A stretch of DNA of 64,000 bases from Hydrogenophilales bacterium (GCA_016703155.1 JADJCP010000001.1:1116001-1180000), one strand, 5' to 3'; positions 48,107 through 57,690 are shown, counted from the stretch's first letter. The notes: generated by a model not told the origin, from the sequence alone. Translations and numbers: made by a program.

Positions 48107-49566
48107 GGTTTTTCGGTTTCTTTCGCAAGGTTGTCGAGTGGCAGGCGGATATGGAAACAGGCGCCGCCGTCCGGTGGATTGGCGACGCCGATGCAGCCAC
48201 CGTGTTCCTCGATGATCTCGTGGACGATGAACAAGCCGAGGCCATTGCCCTGGCCGATCGGCTTGGTGGTGAAGAAGGGGTCGAACACCCTGGGCAGAAG
48301 CGCCGCCGGGATGCCCGGGCCGCTATCGGCGAAGGTGATGTCGACGACTTGCGTGCCCGGACGGCAGGTTCCCAGCAGCGCCGGGAAGACACCCTCGGTA
48401 CCGCTGCCGGCAACACCGCGACGCGCCGCGATGCGCAACTCGCCGTAGTCGCCCATGGCCTCCAGGGCATTGCCGATCAGGTTCAGGAAGGCCTGTTGCA
48501 GACGTGGCCGGTCGGCGGCCACGGCAAGATCGGCGGGGATATCCAGACTGACCTCGATACCGGGAGGCCGCTGGCTCTTCAGAAAGCGCAGGGTCTCGTC
48601 GAGCAGCTCGGCGAGCTTCACCGGCTGGCTGCTGAAATCGCGGTCGCGGGCGTAGTCCAGCAGGGAGCGGACAATCTTCGCGGCACGCCGGGTCTCCTGG
48701 TCGATGTCGGCAAGCAGTTCACGGCGAAACTCCGGATCGGTCTCGCCGGCTTGGTTAAGAATTTGAGCCGAGGTGGAAATATTCGAGAGCGGATTGTTCA
48801 ACTCATGGGCGACCCCGGAGAGCAACGTGCCCAGGGATGCCAGCTTTTCGGCGCGCACCAGGGTGTGCTGGCGACGTTCCAGTTCATCGAGCACCCGATT
48901 GAAGGCCTCGGTCAGGCCGATCAGTTCGCGTTCGCTGAAATCCGCCGGCAGGCGGTCGAGCCGACCCTGGGCGATGGCCTCCATGCGTGTTTCCATGGCC
49001 TTCAACGGGCGCGCCACGCGGATCGCCAGAAGCATGCCCGTCAGAACCAGCAACCCGAGAACCACGGCGACGGAGATCAGCAAGTTGTGCCGGTGCGTAT
49101 CCAGGGCATCGTGCAAGGACTGGCGTTCGCGCGCCGCCAAGCCTTCGGCGGCGGTGACGATGCGCTTGCCGAGGCTGCGTACCGCGCCGGCGAGACGCTC
49201 GTCAGCCGGCGTCCGAGCGTACCCGGCCATGAGACGTTCGTATTCGGCCAGATCCCGCGACAGTGCCTGCGCTACGCCCGCCCCCGCCAGGGACGCGAAC
49301 ATCGGCCCGTTGCGCAACAAAAGATTCTGGGCATGCGCCGTGTAGCGCGTGTTTTCGGCCAAATCACGGGGCTGGCCGTAGAGAAAATGGTTTTTCTCGA
49401 AACGGCGAATCTCCAGTGTGGCATCGAAAAACTCCGCCACCTGGCTGCCGGCGCGTACCTTGCCGGTAATCAGGTTCAACTCGACCAGCGCAATCAGCAG
49501 CAGCCCGACCGCCAGAGCGGCGAGAGCCAGGTAGGCGAGGATGATCTTTCCTTGCAGCGAACGCAT
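48103..49566 (-). CDS. Sensor histidine kinase paired with the NtrC-type regulator
   Basis: A 487-residue kinase: TM1 ~10-30, a helical periplasmic sensor of ~130 residues (RRFEKNHFLYGQ... looks like a four-helix-bundle type), TM2 ~165-185, HAMP, then H-box LLSGVAHELNNPLSNISTSA. The catalytic domain has LIGNALEAMGDYG, DSGPGIPAALLPRVFDPFF and GNGLGLFIVHEI. It belongs to the NtrB/AtoS-like class that drives sigma-54 activators. Start ATG 49566. The signal is unknown; the site at 49582-49602 lies directly upstream, so autoregulation is plausible. Confidence 0.92.
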
Positions 49567-49581
49567 GTTGCAATTTTATCA

Positions 49582-49602
49582 TTTGTTGCAGTTAGCAACA
49601 AA
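49582..49602. promoter_or_regulatory. Inverted repeat, candidate enhancer (UAS) for the sigma-54 activator
   Basis: TTTGTTGC-AGTTA-GCAACAAA, 8-bp perfect arms, ~180 bp upstream of the predicted sigma-54 start and 15 bp upstream of the kinase start. This is the position and architecture expected of an NtrC-type enhancer. Confidence 0.55.
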
Positions 49603-49659
49603 ATATTCCACGGGTAACTCGTTGTTTTGTTAAAACACGGTTAAACCCCATGAATGGTG

Positions 49660-49674
49660 GCTGCATAATGCAGC
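49660..49674. promoter_or_regulatory. Second inverted repeat upstream of the sigma-54 promoter
   Basis: GCTGCAT-A-ATGCAGC, 7-bp arms around one base, ~110 bp upstream of the predicted start; an IHF site or a second activator site are both possible. Confidence 0.4.
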
Positions 49675-49748
49675 TATTTGGTATAAACGCGCGCCGCCTT
49701 GATATTTTTTATACATAAATATCATAGTGTTATGTGTTTTTTATCGTG

Positions 49749-49764
49749 TGGCATGGTTTCTGCT
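49749..49764 (+). promoter_or_regulatory. Sigma-54 (-24/-12) promoter
   Basis: TGGCATGGTTTCTGCT matches TGGCAC-N5-TTGCW at every key base (GG at -24, GC at -12, correct 10-bp spacing). Start of transcription would be near 49776, 16 bases before the 36-residue peptide gene. It points away from the NtrC-type pair and toward sulP3 and the hyf-like genes. Confidence 0.8.
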
Positions 49765-49791
49765 ATTAGCGTTCCGTTTACGGAGAAAACC

Positions 49792-49902
49792 ATGCGTGCC
49801 CTGCTGTCATTTTTCAAAGATCTGTTCAAAGCGATTACCTCTCCCGGCGCCCCCTTGCCGGATGGCTCCTGCTGTCTGGAACGCCACACGCATCTGCGAT
49901 GA
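49792..49902 (+). CDS. 36-residue peptide, first gene of the sigma-54 transcript
   Basis: MRALLSFFKDLFKAITSPGA followed by PLPDGSCCLERHTHLR. The N-terminal half can form an amphipathic helix; the C-terminal half has a Cys-Cys pair and two His. ATG 49792 has a GGAG ribosome site at 49781-49784, and the stop overlaps the UspA-like gene in ATGA, so real translation is likely. No family known to me. It may be a membrane-associated regulator or simply a translational coupler. Confidence 0.6.
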   Translation: MRALLSFFKDLFKAITSPGAPLPDGSCCLERHTHLR

Positions 49903-50273
49903 CCCAACGCCGTGTCCTGCTCGCCCTGCGCCAGGCTTCGCAGGTGGATCGCCTGCTGTCCGTGGCGACCGGCCTGTGCCGGCGCATGGAGGCCGAACTG
50001 GAAGTGTTGGCGGATCCCGCCCGGTCCGACTGGGCCGAGCTGGAAAGCCGCATCGACAGCCTGCGTCAGACAGGCTCCCCGGCGCGCTTGACCCCGCTGC
50101 CTGGGATTGACGCCAAGGCGGTGGTCGAACATGCGCGCGGACATGAATGCGTGATCAGCGTCGTTGTCGGTCGGCCCAAGGCCTGGGCCAAGGAAGGACC
50201 GGATCCCTGGGGCCGACTCGATTGCCCCCTGGTCGCCGCCACCGATCACCCTGATTGGCCCGAAGAAACCTAG
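49899..50273 (+). CDS. UspA-like small protein 2
   Basis: A 124-residue shortened universal-stress-like protein: RRVLLALRQASQVDRLLSVA at the start, GIDAKAVVEHARGHECVISV in the middle and CPLVAATDHPDWP at the end. Parts of the nucleotide-binding loop are absent. Overlaps the 36-residue peptide by ATGA and stops 10 bp before sulP3, mirroring the sulP2-Usp pair and suggesting a shared accessory role. Confidence 0.7.
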   Translation: MTQRRVLLALRQASQVDRLLSVATGLCRRMEAELEVLADPARSDWAELESRIDSLRQTGSPARLTPLPGIDAKAVVEHARGHECVISVVVGRPKAWAKEGPDPWGRLDCPLVAATDHPDWPEET

Positions 50274-50283
50274 AAAGCCAGAT

Positions 50284-52407
50284 ATGAACAAGTTCGCCAG
50301 TTACCTCCCTTTCCTGCGCTGGTTTCCAGTCAAGGCCGACACGCTGAAGATGGATTTCATCGCCGGCATCACCGTGGCCCTGGTGCTGATCCCGCAATCC
50401 ATGGCCTATGCCCAGCTGGCCGGCCTGCCCGCTTACTACGGGCTCTACGCCGCATTCCTGCCGGTGGCCATCGCCTCGATGTTCGGCTCGTCGAACTTCC
50501 TGGGCACCGGTCCGGTGGCCGTGGTCTCGCTGTTGACCGCTTCGTCGCTGGCGCCCCTGGCCGCGCCGGGGTCCGATCAGTTCATCGCCCTGGCCATCCT
50601 GCTTGCCTTGCTGGTGGGTATCGTCCAATTGACTTTGGGCGTGTTCAAGCTGGGCGTGGTGGTGAATTTCCTGTCGCACCCGGTCATTGTCGGCTTCACC
50701 AATGCGGCCGCTATCATCATCGGCCTCTCGCAGGTTTCCAAGCTGTTCGGCGTCTCGATGGGACGTTCCGAGCACTTCCTGAACGATATCTGGGGAGTCC
50801 TGGTGCAGATCGGCGACACCCACCTGCCGACGCTGGGCATGGGCATCATGGCCATCGCCATCATGTGGGCGGTGAAGCGCTTCAAGCCGAAGTGGCCGGG
50901 CGTGCTCATCGCCGTGGTCATCGCCACGACACTGTCCTGGGCCATCGGCTTCGAACAAAACGCGCCCGGGAAGATCGACCAGATCGCCGAAGCCGAACTC
51001 CAGGCCAGCGTCGTCGCGGTCGCCACGGCGACCCGGCGTCAGGATGAACTGGCCGCCAGCAAGGCCGCCAAGGCATCCGAGCTGAAACAGGCGCAGCACG
51101 ACGGCGGCATGCATAGCCAACTTGCGGCACGCGTCGAATACGAGCTGGAACTCGCCGATATCGAAGCGAAGCAGGCTGAAGCCGAGGCGGGAAAACTGAA
51201 GAAGGAATTGCGCAAGGTCACCGTGGTGCGCGCGGTGGATGCCAGCGGTGCACTACTGGGCATCTACCCGGCGGACAAACTGCCCGCCGGCATGAACAGC
51301 GATGGCCATGGCTATCGCATTCGCAGCATCAAGGGCGAGCAGTTCAAGCTGGTCGGCGGTGGCGAGGTGGTTGGCAAGATCCCCGAGGGACTGCCCGCCG
51401 TGCAGATGCCCAGGCTGAGCTTCGACGGCATCATGTCGCTGCTCTCCGCGGCCATCGTCATCTCCCTGGTCGGTTTCATGGAGGCCATCTCCATCGCCAA
51501 GGCGCTGGCGACCAAGGCCAAGCAGAAGGTCGACCCCAACCAGGAACTGGTCGGCCAGGGTCTGGCCAATCTCATCGGCAGCTTCACCCAGGCCTTTCCG
51601 GTCTCGGGTTCCTTCTCGCGCTCGGCGGTCAACTTCAACGCCGGCGCAAAAACCGGCATGGCAGCGGTGATCACTGCCAGCTTCGTGCTGCTCGCCCTGC
51701 TGTTCCTGACGCCATTGCTGTATCACCTGCCGCAGGCGGTGCTGGCGGCGATCATCATCATGGCGGTGATCGGCCTGGTGAACTTCGACGCCATCAAGCA
51801 CGCCTGGCATGCCAGCAAGCACGACGGCATCGCCGCCGGCGTCACCTTCATCGCCACCCTGCTGGTCGCGCCGCACCTGGACAAGGGCATCATGATCGGC
51901 GCCGGCCTGGCCATCCTGCTCTACCTGTACCGCACCATGACGCCGCGCGTCGCCCAGCTCGGTCGCTTCAGCGATGGCACACTGCGCGACATCAAGGTCA
52001 ACCCGGATCTGCCGACCAGCCCGCACATCATCGCCATGCGCTTCGATGGCTCACTGTATTTCGCCAATGTCGCCTACTTCGAGGACACCATCCTCGAAGC
52101 GGTCGCGGCCAAGCCAAACGCGAAATACCTGCTGGTGGTGGGCGACGCCATCAACCAGCTCGACGCCTCGGGCGAGGAAGTGGTACACCACCTGGTAGAG
52201 CGCCTGCGCGACGCCGGCATCCAGATCGTCTTTTCCGGTCTGAAGAAACAGGTGCTGGACGTCATGCGCCATACTGGCCTGTTCGACCTGATCAGCCAGG
52301 CGAACATCTTCGCCACCGAGGACCAGGCCATCGCCGCGATCTACGAACGCCTGGGCGATGAGGCGGCGGACGATCTGTTTTGCTCCTTGAAGCCCGTGGC
52401 GCAATAA
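50284..52407 (+). CDS. SulP family anion transporter with coiled-coil insert (paralogue 3)
   Basis: 707 residues, the same length and architecture as the transporter at 39060-41183 and nearly identical in the STAS domain (FDGSLYFANVAYFEDT, VVGDAINQLDASGEEVVHHL). TM1-2 has TVALVLIPQSMAYAQLAGLP. The insert (~240-375) is again a coiled coil (AKQAEAEAGKLKKELRKVTV) plus GMNSDGHGYRIRSIKGEQFK before VVGKIPEGLP. Paralogues 1 and 3 arose by duplication. It is the third gene behind the sigma-54 promoter and 58 bp before the hyfB-like gene. Confidence 0.92.
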   Translation: MNKFASYLPFLRWFPVKADTLKMDFIAGITVALVLIPQSMAYAQLAGLPAYYGLYAAFLPVAIASMFGSSNFLGTGPVAVVSLLTASSLAPLAAPGSDQFIALAILLALLVGIVQLTLGVFKLGVVVNFLSHPVIVGFTNAAAIIIGLSQVSKLFGVSMGRSEHFLNDIWGVLVQIGDTHLPTLGMGIMAIAIMWAVKRFKPKWPGVLIAVVIATTLSWAIGFEQNAPGKIDQIAEAELQASVVAVATATRRQDELAASKAAKASELKQAQHDGGMHSQLAARVEYELELADIEAKQAEAEAGKLKKELRKVTVVRAVDASGALLGIYPADKLPAGMNSDGHGYRIRSIKGEQFKLVGGGEVVGKIPEGLPAVQMPRLSFDGIMSLLSAAIVISLVGFMEAISIAKALATKAKQKVDPNQELVGQGLANLIGSFTQAFPVSGSFSRSAVNFNAGAKTGMAAVITASFVLLALLFLTPLLYHLPQAVLAAIIIMAVIGLVNFDAIKHAWHASKHDGIAAGVTFIATLLVAPHLDKGIMIGAGLAILLYLYRTMTPRVAQLGRFSDGTLRDIKVNPDLPTSPHIIAMRFDGSLYFANVAYFEDTILEAVAAKPNAKYLLVVGDAINQLDASGEEVVHHLVERLRDAGIQIVFSGLKKQVLDVMRHTGLFDLISQANIFATEDQAIAAIYERLGDEAADDLFCSLKPVAQ

Positions 52408-52465
52408 GGGACTATTGACATGCCCGATGCCGGCGCTAAAAAACCCACAACGATCCCCATGAGCC

Positions 52466-54472
52466 ATGACCCCATTTGATATGATCCCTTTGCAATGGGC
52501 ATGGGGCATCGTCCTGTACTGGCTGTTGCTGGGCGGCGCCAGTCTGCTGGCACGCCACGTCAGCGGCCTGGTCACCGACCTGATATTCCCGCTCAGCGCG
52601 CTCGGCGCCCTGGTCATGGCACTGGTCGGGGGCTCGGCACTGATACTGCCGGTAAGCCACTTCATCCTGCCCATCGGCCTGCCCGATCTGCCTTTCCATT
52701 TGCGCCTGGATGCCCTGTCGGGTTTCTTTTTGCTGCTGCTCGGCTCGGCCGCGTTCGGCGTGACGGTCTATGCCATGGGCTATTTCCGGAGCATGGCGGA
52801 TGACCAGGTCGGCTTGCTGGCGCTCTGGTTCAACCTGTTCCTGGCCGGGATGGCCCTGGTGCTGCTGGCCGACGACGCTTACGCCTTCATGGTGGCCTGG
52901 GAAGTCATGGCCTTGTCGTCGTATTTCCTGGTGACCACCGACCACCAGATTCCCGACATCCGCCGCGCCGGGTTTCTCTATCTGCTGATCGCCCACGTCG
53001 GCGCGGTCTCGCTGCTGCTCTGCTTCGGCGTCTTGCAGGGCGGCCATGGCGCCTACACTTTCGATTACATGCGTCTGGCGGAAATGACACCATTCTGGGC
53101 CTCGGTCGCTTTTCTGCTGGCCTTGTTCGGCTTCGGCGCCAAGGCCGGCCTGGTGCCGATGCACGTCTGGCTGCCCGAGGCACACCCGGCGGCGCCGTCG
53201 CCGGTCTCGGCGCTGATGTCCGGCATCATGCTCAAGACCGCCATCTACGGTCTGTTGCGCATCACCTTCGACCTGCTCAACCTCCAGATCGGCTGGTGGG
53301 GCACGCTGGCCCTCGGCCTGGGCCTGCTGACCGCCCTGTACGGCGTCATCTTCGCCGCCGTACAGTCGGACATGAAGCGCCTGCTGGCCTGGTCGTCCAT
53401 CGAAAACATCGGCATCATCGTCGCCGCCTTTGGCCTGACGCTGATCTTCTACACTGACGGCAAGGGCGGCCTGGCGGCGCTGAGCATGACCGCGTTGCTC
53501 TACCATGCGCTGAATCACGCCTTCTTCAAGAGCCTGCTGTTCATCGGCACCGGCTCGGTTCTGCACGCCACCCACGAGCGGCGCATGGGCCACCTTGGCG
53601 GCCTGATGCGCTACATGCCCTGGACCGCCTGGCTGACCCTGGTGGGCGCCCTGGCCATCGCCGGCCTGCCGCCGCTTAACGGCTTCATTTCCGAGTGGCT
53701 GCTGTTGCAGGCTTTCCTGCTGACGCCCGGACTGAGCCAACCCTATCTGAACATGGTCATCCCCGTGGCCGCCGCCGCCGTCGCCCTGGCCGCCGCCCTG
53801 GCCGCCTACGTCATGGTCAAGTTCTTCGGCATCATCTTCCTCGGTCAGCCACGCGACCCGGCGCTGCACCAGGCGCGCGAAGCCAGTTGGCCGGAGCGCC
53901 TGGGCATGCTCTGGCTGGCCGCCGGCTGCGTCCTGCTCGGCCTGCTGCCGGTGCAGGTCACCGCCGCCCTGGCACCGGTGGTGCGCCTGCTCACCGGCCA
54001 GACGCTGGTCAACGACGGCAGCTGGCTGGTCCTGGCACCGGTGTCGGCCGAGCGCGCCAGTTACGCGCCGCTGATCTTCTTCGCCGTGGTGGCGGTGGTA
54101 TTGCTGCTGACCTTCGTCTGGGTCCGCAAGGTCTACCATGGTCGCATTCGCCGCGCCGACCCGTGGGATTGCGGCTACCTGGAACAGGACGCGCGCATGC
54201 AGGACACCGCCGAGGGCTTCGGCCAGCCGATCCGGCAGATCTTTGAAGCCTTCATGCGCGTCGAACGCGAACGCCCCGACCCCTTCGACCGCAAGCCGCG
54301 CTACAGCTCGGCCTCGCTGGATCAGATCTGGTTCGTCCTCTACGAGCCGATCGCCAGGCTGGCGAGCTGGGTCTCCGACAAGGTCGGCAGGCTGCAACAT
54401 GGCCGCATCCAGTGGTATCTGATCTACAGCTTCGCCACGCTGATCTTCCTGCTTGTTTTTGTGACGCGGTGA
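52466..54472 (+). CDS. HyfB-like antiporter subunit
   Basis: A 668-residue, multi-helix Mrp/NuoL-type subunit: WEVMALSSYFLVTTDHQIPD, HVWLPEAHPAAPSPVSALMS, DMKRLLAWSSIENIGIIVAA and HALNHAFFKSLLFIGTGSVL carry the conserved proton-channel Glu, Lys and His. The C-terminus (residues ~560-668) is the HyfB-type extension. Predicted to pump ions across the inner membrane as part of a hydrogenase-4-like or Ehr-type complex. The start is uncertain (ATG 52466 or 52481); no good ribosome site. Confidence 0.9.
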   Translation: MTPFDMIPLQWAWGIVLYWLLLGGASLLARHVSGLVTDLIFPLSALGALVMALVGGSALILPVSHFILPIGLPDLPFHLRLDALSGFFLLLLGSAAFGVTVYAMGYFRSMADDQVGLLALWFNLFLAGMALVLLADDAYAFMVAWEVMALSSYFLVTTDHQIPDIRRAGFLYLLIAHVGAVSLLLCFGVLQGGHGAYTFDYMRLAEMTPFWASVAFLLALFGFGAKAGLVPMHVWLPEAHPAAPSPVSALMSGIMLKTAIYGLLRITFDLLNLQIGWWGTLALGLGLLTALYGVIFAAVQSDMKRLLAWSSIENIGIIVAAFGLTLIFYTDGKGGLAALSMTALLYHALNHAFFKSLLFIGTGSVLHATHERRMGHLGGLMRYMPWTAWLTLVGALAIAGLPPLNGFISEWLLLQAFLLTPGLSQPYLNMVIPVAAAAVALAAALAAYVMVKFFGIIFLGQPRDPALHQAREASWPERLGMLWLAAGCVLLGLLPVQVTAALAPVVRLLTGQTLVNDGSWLVLAPVSAERASYAPLIFFAVVAVVLLLTFVWVRKVYHGRIRRADPWDCGYLEQDARMQDTAEGFGQPIRQIFEAFMRVERERPDPFDRKPRYSSASLDQIWFVLYEPIARLASWVSDKVGRLQHGRIQWYLIYSFATLIFLLVFVTR

Positions 54473-54476
54473 AACC

Positions 54477-55421
54477 ATGACCACCGGCATCCTCCTGCAA
54501 ATCGCCCAGACCCTCGCCGCCATCCTCCTGGCGCCCCTGCTCATGGGCTGGGTCAACCAGTGCCGCGCCTGGCTGCAAGGCCGCTCGGCGCCGCCCATCA
54601 GCCAGCCCTACCGCACCCTGCGCAAGCTGTTCCAGAAGGACGCGGTGATCGCCCACAACGCTTCGCCGCTGTTCCGCTTCGCGCCCTACATGGTGTTCGC
54701 CTGCATGGCCCTGGCGGCGGGCATCGTCCCGACCATCGCCAACGACCTGCCGTTCTCGCCGGCGGCCGACGCCATCGCTCTGGTCGGTGTCTTCGCCCTG
54801 GCACGCGTTTTCCTGGCACTGGCGGCGATGGATATCGGCACCTCCTTCGGCAGCCTCGGCGCCCGACGCGAAATGCTGGTCGCCTTTCTCGCCGAACCCG
54901 CCTTGCTGATGGTGTTCTTCACCGCCAGCCTGATCTCGCAATCCACCGAACTGCCGGTCATCGTCCAGACCCTGGCGCACAAGGAATTCGTCATCTACCC
55001 GAGCATGGCCTTCGCGGCGGTGGCGTTCTGGATGATCTCGGTGGCGGAAAACGCCCGCATCCCGGTGGATAACCCGACCACCCACCTCGAACTGACCATG
55101 ATCCATGAGGCGATGATCCTGGAGTACTCCGCGCGCCACCTGGCGCTGATCGAGTGGGCGGTGGCGCTGAAGCTGTTTACCTATTCGGCCCTGGGCATCG
55201 CCCTGTTCCTGCCCTGGGGTATCGCCCCGCAGGGCGATCTGAGCGCATTGCCGCTGGCTGTACTCGTGCTGTTATTGAAGATGCTGCTTGGGGGCACGGT
55301 GTTGTCGTTCATGGAAGCGATCTCCGCCAAGGTCCGCCTCTTCCGCGCCCCCGAGTTCCTCGGCACCGCCTTCCTTCTCGGTGTGCTGGGGATGCTGATC
55401 CATTTCCTGCTGGAGGTCTGA
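54477..55421 (+). CDS. HyfC-like (NuoH-type) membrane subunit
   Basis: A 314-residue NuoH/HyfC family protein that anchors the peripheral arm to the membrane. Contains WLQGRSAPPISQPYRTLRKL, KKDAVIAHNASPLFRFAPYM-type and AENARIPVDNPTTHLELTMIHE, the last being the signature loop contacting the large subunit. Five bases after the hyfB stop. Its own stop is inside the left arm of the 143-bp repeat. Confidence 0.9.
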   Translation: MTTGILLQIAQTLAAILLAPLLMGWVNQCRAWLQGRSAPPISQPYRTLRKLFQKDAVIAHNASPLFRFAPYMVFACMALAAGIVPTIANDLPFSPAADAIALVGVFALARVFLALAAMDIGTSFGSLGARREMLVAFLAEPALLMVFFTASLISQSTELPVIVQTLAHKEFVIYPSMAFAAVAFWMISVAENARIPVDNPTTHLELTMIHEAMILEYSARHLALIEWAVALKLFTYSALGIALFLPWGIAPQGDLSALPLAVLVLLLKMLLGGTVLSFMEAISAKVRLFRAPEFLGTAFLLGVLGMLIHFLLEV

Positions 55422-55563
55422 AAGCCTGTGAATTCATCTACTGCGCGTCCCGATAGCTGCGTTGGGCGGTGCTCGCTCCTCGCCTATCTATCCGATATGT
55501 CTCGTCGCTGCGCTCCGTCCGCCTTGCTCTCGGGCCGCTCGCTACGATGTATTCACAGGCTTT
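55421..55563. repeat. 143-bp element with terminal inverted repeats inside the hyf-like operon
   Basis: AAAGCCTGTGAAT at 55421-55433 is matched by ATTCACAGGCTTT at 55551-55563, with weaker complementarity further in. The interior (GCGTTGGGCGGTGCTCGCTC and so on) has no reading frame continuing the operon. It looks like a MITE/REP-type element inserted between hyfC and hyfE; its right end is 3 bp before the hyfE ATG. Confidence 0.7.
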
Positions 55564-55566
55564 GAG

Positions 55567-56235
55567 ATGACCCTGTCGCTGACCTACCACCTGCAAGTCA
55601 TCAACCTGCTGGCCGCGTTGCTGCTGCTGATCTCCTTCGCCATGCTGTCGCAGCGGCGCATCGTCGGCCTGATCACACTGTTTGCCTGGCAGGGCGCGGC
55701 GCTGTCGGCGTCTACCGCGATTGTCGCGTGGTCCACCGGCCAGCATCATCTGTATTACTCGGCGGCACTGACCCTGGTCCTGAAGGTGATCGCCATGCCC
55801 TGGTTCTTCTACCGGCTGGTGAAGAAACTCGATGTCGATCGCGATGTCGAGCCGATGATCAATATCCCCACCACCATGCTCATCGGCATCGTCCTGGTGA
55901 TCTTCGCTTTCAATCTGGCCATGCCCATATCGCAGATGTCCGGCACGGTGATGCGTTCCACTCTGGGCATCGCCATGGCCACGGTACTGCTCGCCTTCCT
56001 GATGATGATCACGCGCAGCAAGGCCATCCCCCAGGTGATCGGCTTCCTGGCCATGGAAAACGGCCTGTTCTTCGCCGCCACCAGCGCCACCTACGGCATG
56101 CCGCTGGTGGTCGAGATGGGTGTCGCCCTCGATGTACTGGTGGGCGTCTTCGTGCTGGGCATCTTCTTCTTCCAGATCCGCGAGACCTTCGATTCGCTGG
56201 ACCTGAAACACATGGAAAAGCTGAAAGAAAAATAA
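55567..56235 (+). CDS. HyfE-like membrane subunit
   Basis: A 222-residue protein with about six helices: VINLLAALLLLISFAMLSQR near the start, KVIAMPWFFYRLVKKLDVDR near residue 75, and GFLAMENGLFFAATSATYGM near 150. This matches HyfE, which resembles NuoK with extra helices. The stop directly abuts the hyfF ATG (no gap), so translation is coupled. Confidence 0.88.
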   Translation: MTLSLTYHLQVINLLAALLLLISFAMLSQRRIVGLITLFAWQGAALSASTAIVAWSTGQHHLYYSAALTLVLKVIAMPWFFYRLVKKLDVDRDVEPMINIPTTMLIGIVLVIFAFNLAMPISQMSGTVMRSTLGIAMATVLLAFLMMITRSKAIPQVIGFLAMENGLFFAATSATYGMPLVVEMGVALDVLVGVFVLGIFFFQIRETFDSLDLKHMEKLKEK

Positions 56236-57690
56236 ATGGAAATCTACTGGGTACTCGGCATCCCGCTGGTCGGCGGGATCTTCCTGGCGCTCTGGGGCAG
56301 CCGGGGTAACGCGCCGGAAATCAACGCCTTCTTCAGCCTGCTGACGCTGATCGCCGCCAGCATCCTGACCGCGCGCATCGTCGCCGACGGGCCGATGATC
56401 GTCGGTGGCGAGGGCTGGTTCTTCATCGATTCCTTCAATGTCTTCCTGGTGACGCTGACCGCCTTCGTGGCGTTCACCACGTCGCTGTTCTCGCGGCCCT
56501 ACATGCGCATCGAGAAGGAGCACAGCCGGCTCAACGACAAGCGCCTGCGCCTCTACCACAGCAGCTACCAGATCTTCATCGGCGCCATGCTGCTGGCCCT
56601 GACCACCAACAACATGGGCATCCTCTGGGTGTCGATGGAAGCCGCCACCCTGGCGACCGTCCTGCTGGTCTCGCTGTATCGCACGCCGGCCTCGCTGGAG
56701 GCCGCCTGGAAGTACTTCATCCTCTGCGGCGTCGGCATTGCCCAGGCCCTGTTCGGCACCATCCTGCTCTATTTCGCCGCCGAGAAAGTGCTTGGCTCGG
56801 GCGGCACGGCGCTGCTCTGGACCCATCTCAACGAAGTGAAGGGCCAGCTTGAACCGACCGTGCTGCAACTGGCCTTCGTCTTCCTTTTGGTCGGCTACGG
56901 CACCAAGGTCGGCCTGGCGCCGCTGCACAACTGGCTGCCGGACGCCCATGCCGAAGGTCCGACGCCGGTCTCGGCCGTGCTCTCCGGCCTGCTCCTCAAC
57001 GTTGCCCTGTACGCGGTGATGCGTTCCAAGGTGCTGGTCGATGGCGCCCTGGGCAACGACCTCGCCGGCAACCTGATGATGGGTTTCGGCTTGCTCTCGG
57101 TGGTGCTCGCCGCCTTCCTGATAAAACGCCAGACCGACGTCAAGCGCATGTTCGCCTATTCGTCGATCGAACACATGGGCCTGGTCACCTTCGCCTTCGG
57201 CATGGGCGGCCCGGTGGCGAGTTTCGCCGGCTTGCTGCACATGACCATGCATTCGCTGACCAAGTCAGCCATCTTCTTCGCCGTCGGTCATGCCACGCAG
57301 AGTGCCGGCACCCAGTTGATGGCAGGTATCCGCGGCCTGATCAAGACCAATCCGACCATCGGCTGGGGCCTGATGCTGGGCACCGTGGCCATCCTGGGGG
57401 TGCCGCCCTTCGGCGTCTTCGCCAGCGAGTTCCTGATCATCACCACGGCCATGCACGAGCACGCCTGGGCGACGCCGTTCCTGCTCACGGCGCTGGGCGT
57501 CGCCTTCGCCTCGATCTTCGGCAAGGTCCAGCCCATGGTATTCGGCGAGACCGAGCTGCCCAGGCTGCCTTATCAGCCCGCCCTGACGCCAGTGTTCATG
57601 CACCTGGCCCTGGTGCTGATGCTCGGCCTGTTCATCCCGCCCTACCTCGCGGACTGGTACCGCCAGGCCGCCGCCTTGCTGGGAGGTTGA
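56236..57690 (+). CDS. HyfF-like antiporter subunit
   Basis: A 484-residue NuoL/M/N-type subunit: VSMEAATLATVLLVSLYRTP, HNWLPDAHAEGPTPVSAVLS, DVKRMFAYSSIEHMGLVTFA and HMTMHSLTKSAIFFAVGHAT contain the channel Glu/Lys/His set. Together with HyfB the complex has two separate antiporter-like subunits, as in hydrogenase-4. The next gene starts 1 bp later. Confidence 0.9.
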   Translation: MEIYWVLGIPLVGGIFLALWGSRGNAPEINAFFSLLTLIAASILTARIVADGPMIVGGEGWFFIDSFNVFLVTLTAFVAFTTSLFSRPYMRIEKEHSRLNDKRLRLYHSSYQIFIGAMLLALTTNNMGILWVSMEAATLATVLLVSLYRTPASLEAAWKYFILCGVGIAQALFGTILLYFAAEKVLGSGGTALLWTHLNEVKGQLEPTVLQLAFVFLLVGYGTKVGLAPLHNWLPDAHAEGPTPVSAVLSGLLLNVALYAVMRSKVLVDGALGNDLAGNLMMGFGLLSVVLAAFLIKRQTDVKRMFAYSSIEHMGLVTFAFGMGGPVASFAGLLHMTMHSLTKSAIFFAVGHATQSAGTQLMAGIRGLIKTNPTIGWGLMLGTVAILGVPPFGVFASEFLIITTAMHEHAWATPFLLTALGVAFASIFGKVQPMVFGETELPRLPYQPALTPVFMHLALVLMLGLFIPPYLADWYRQAAALLGG

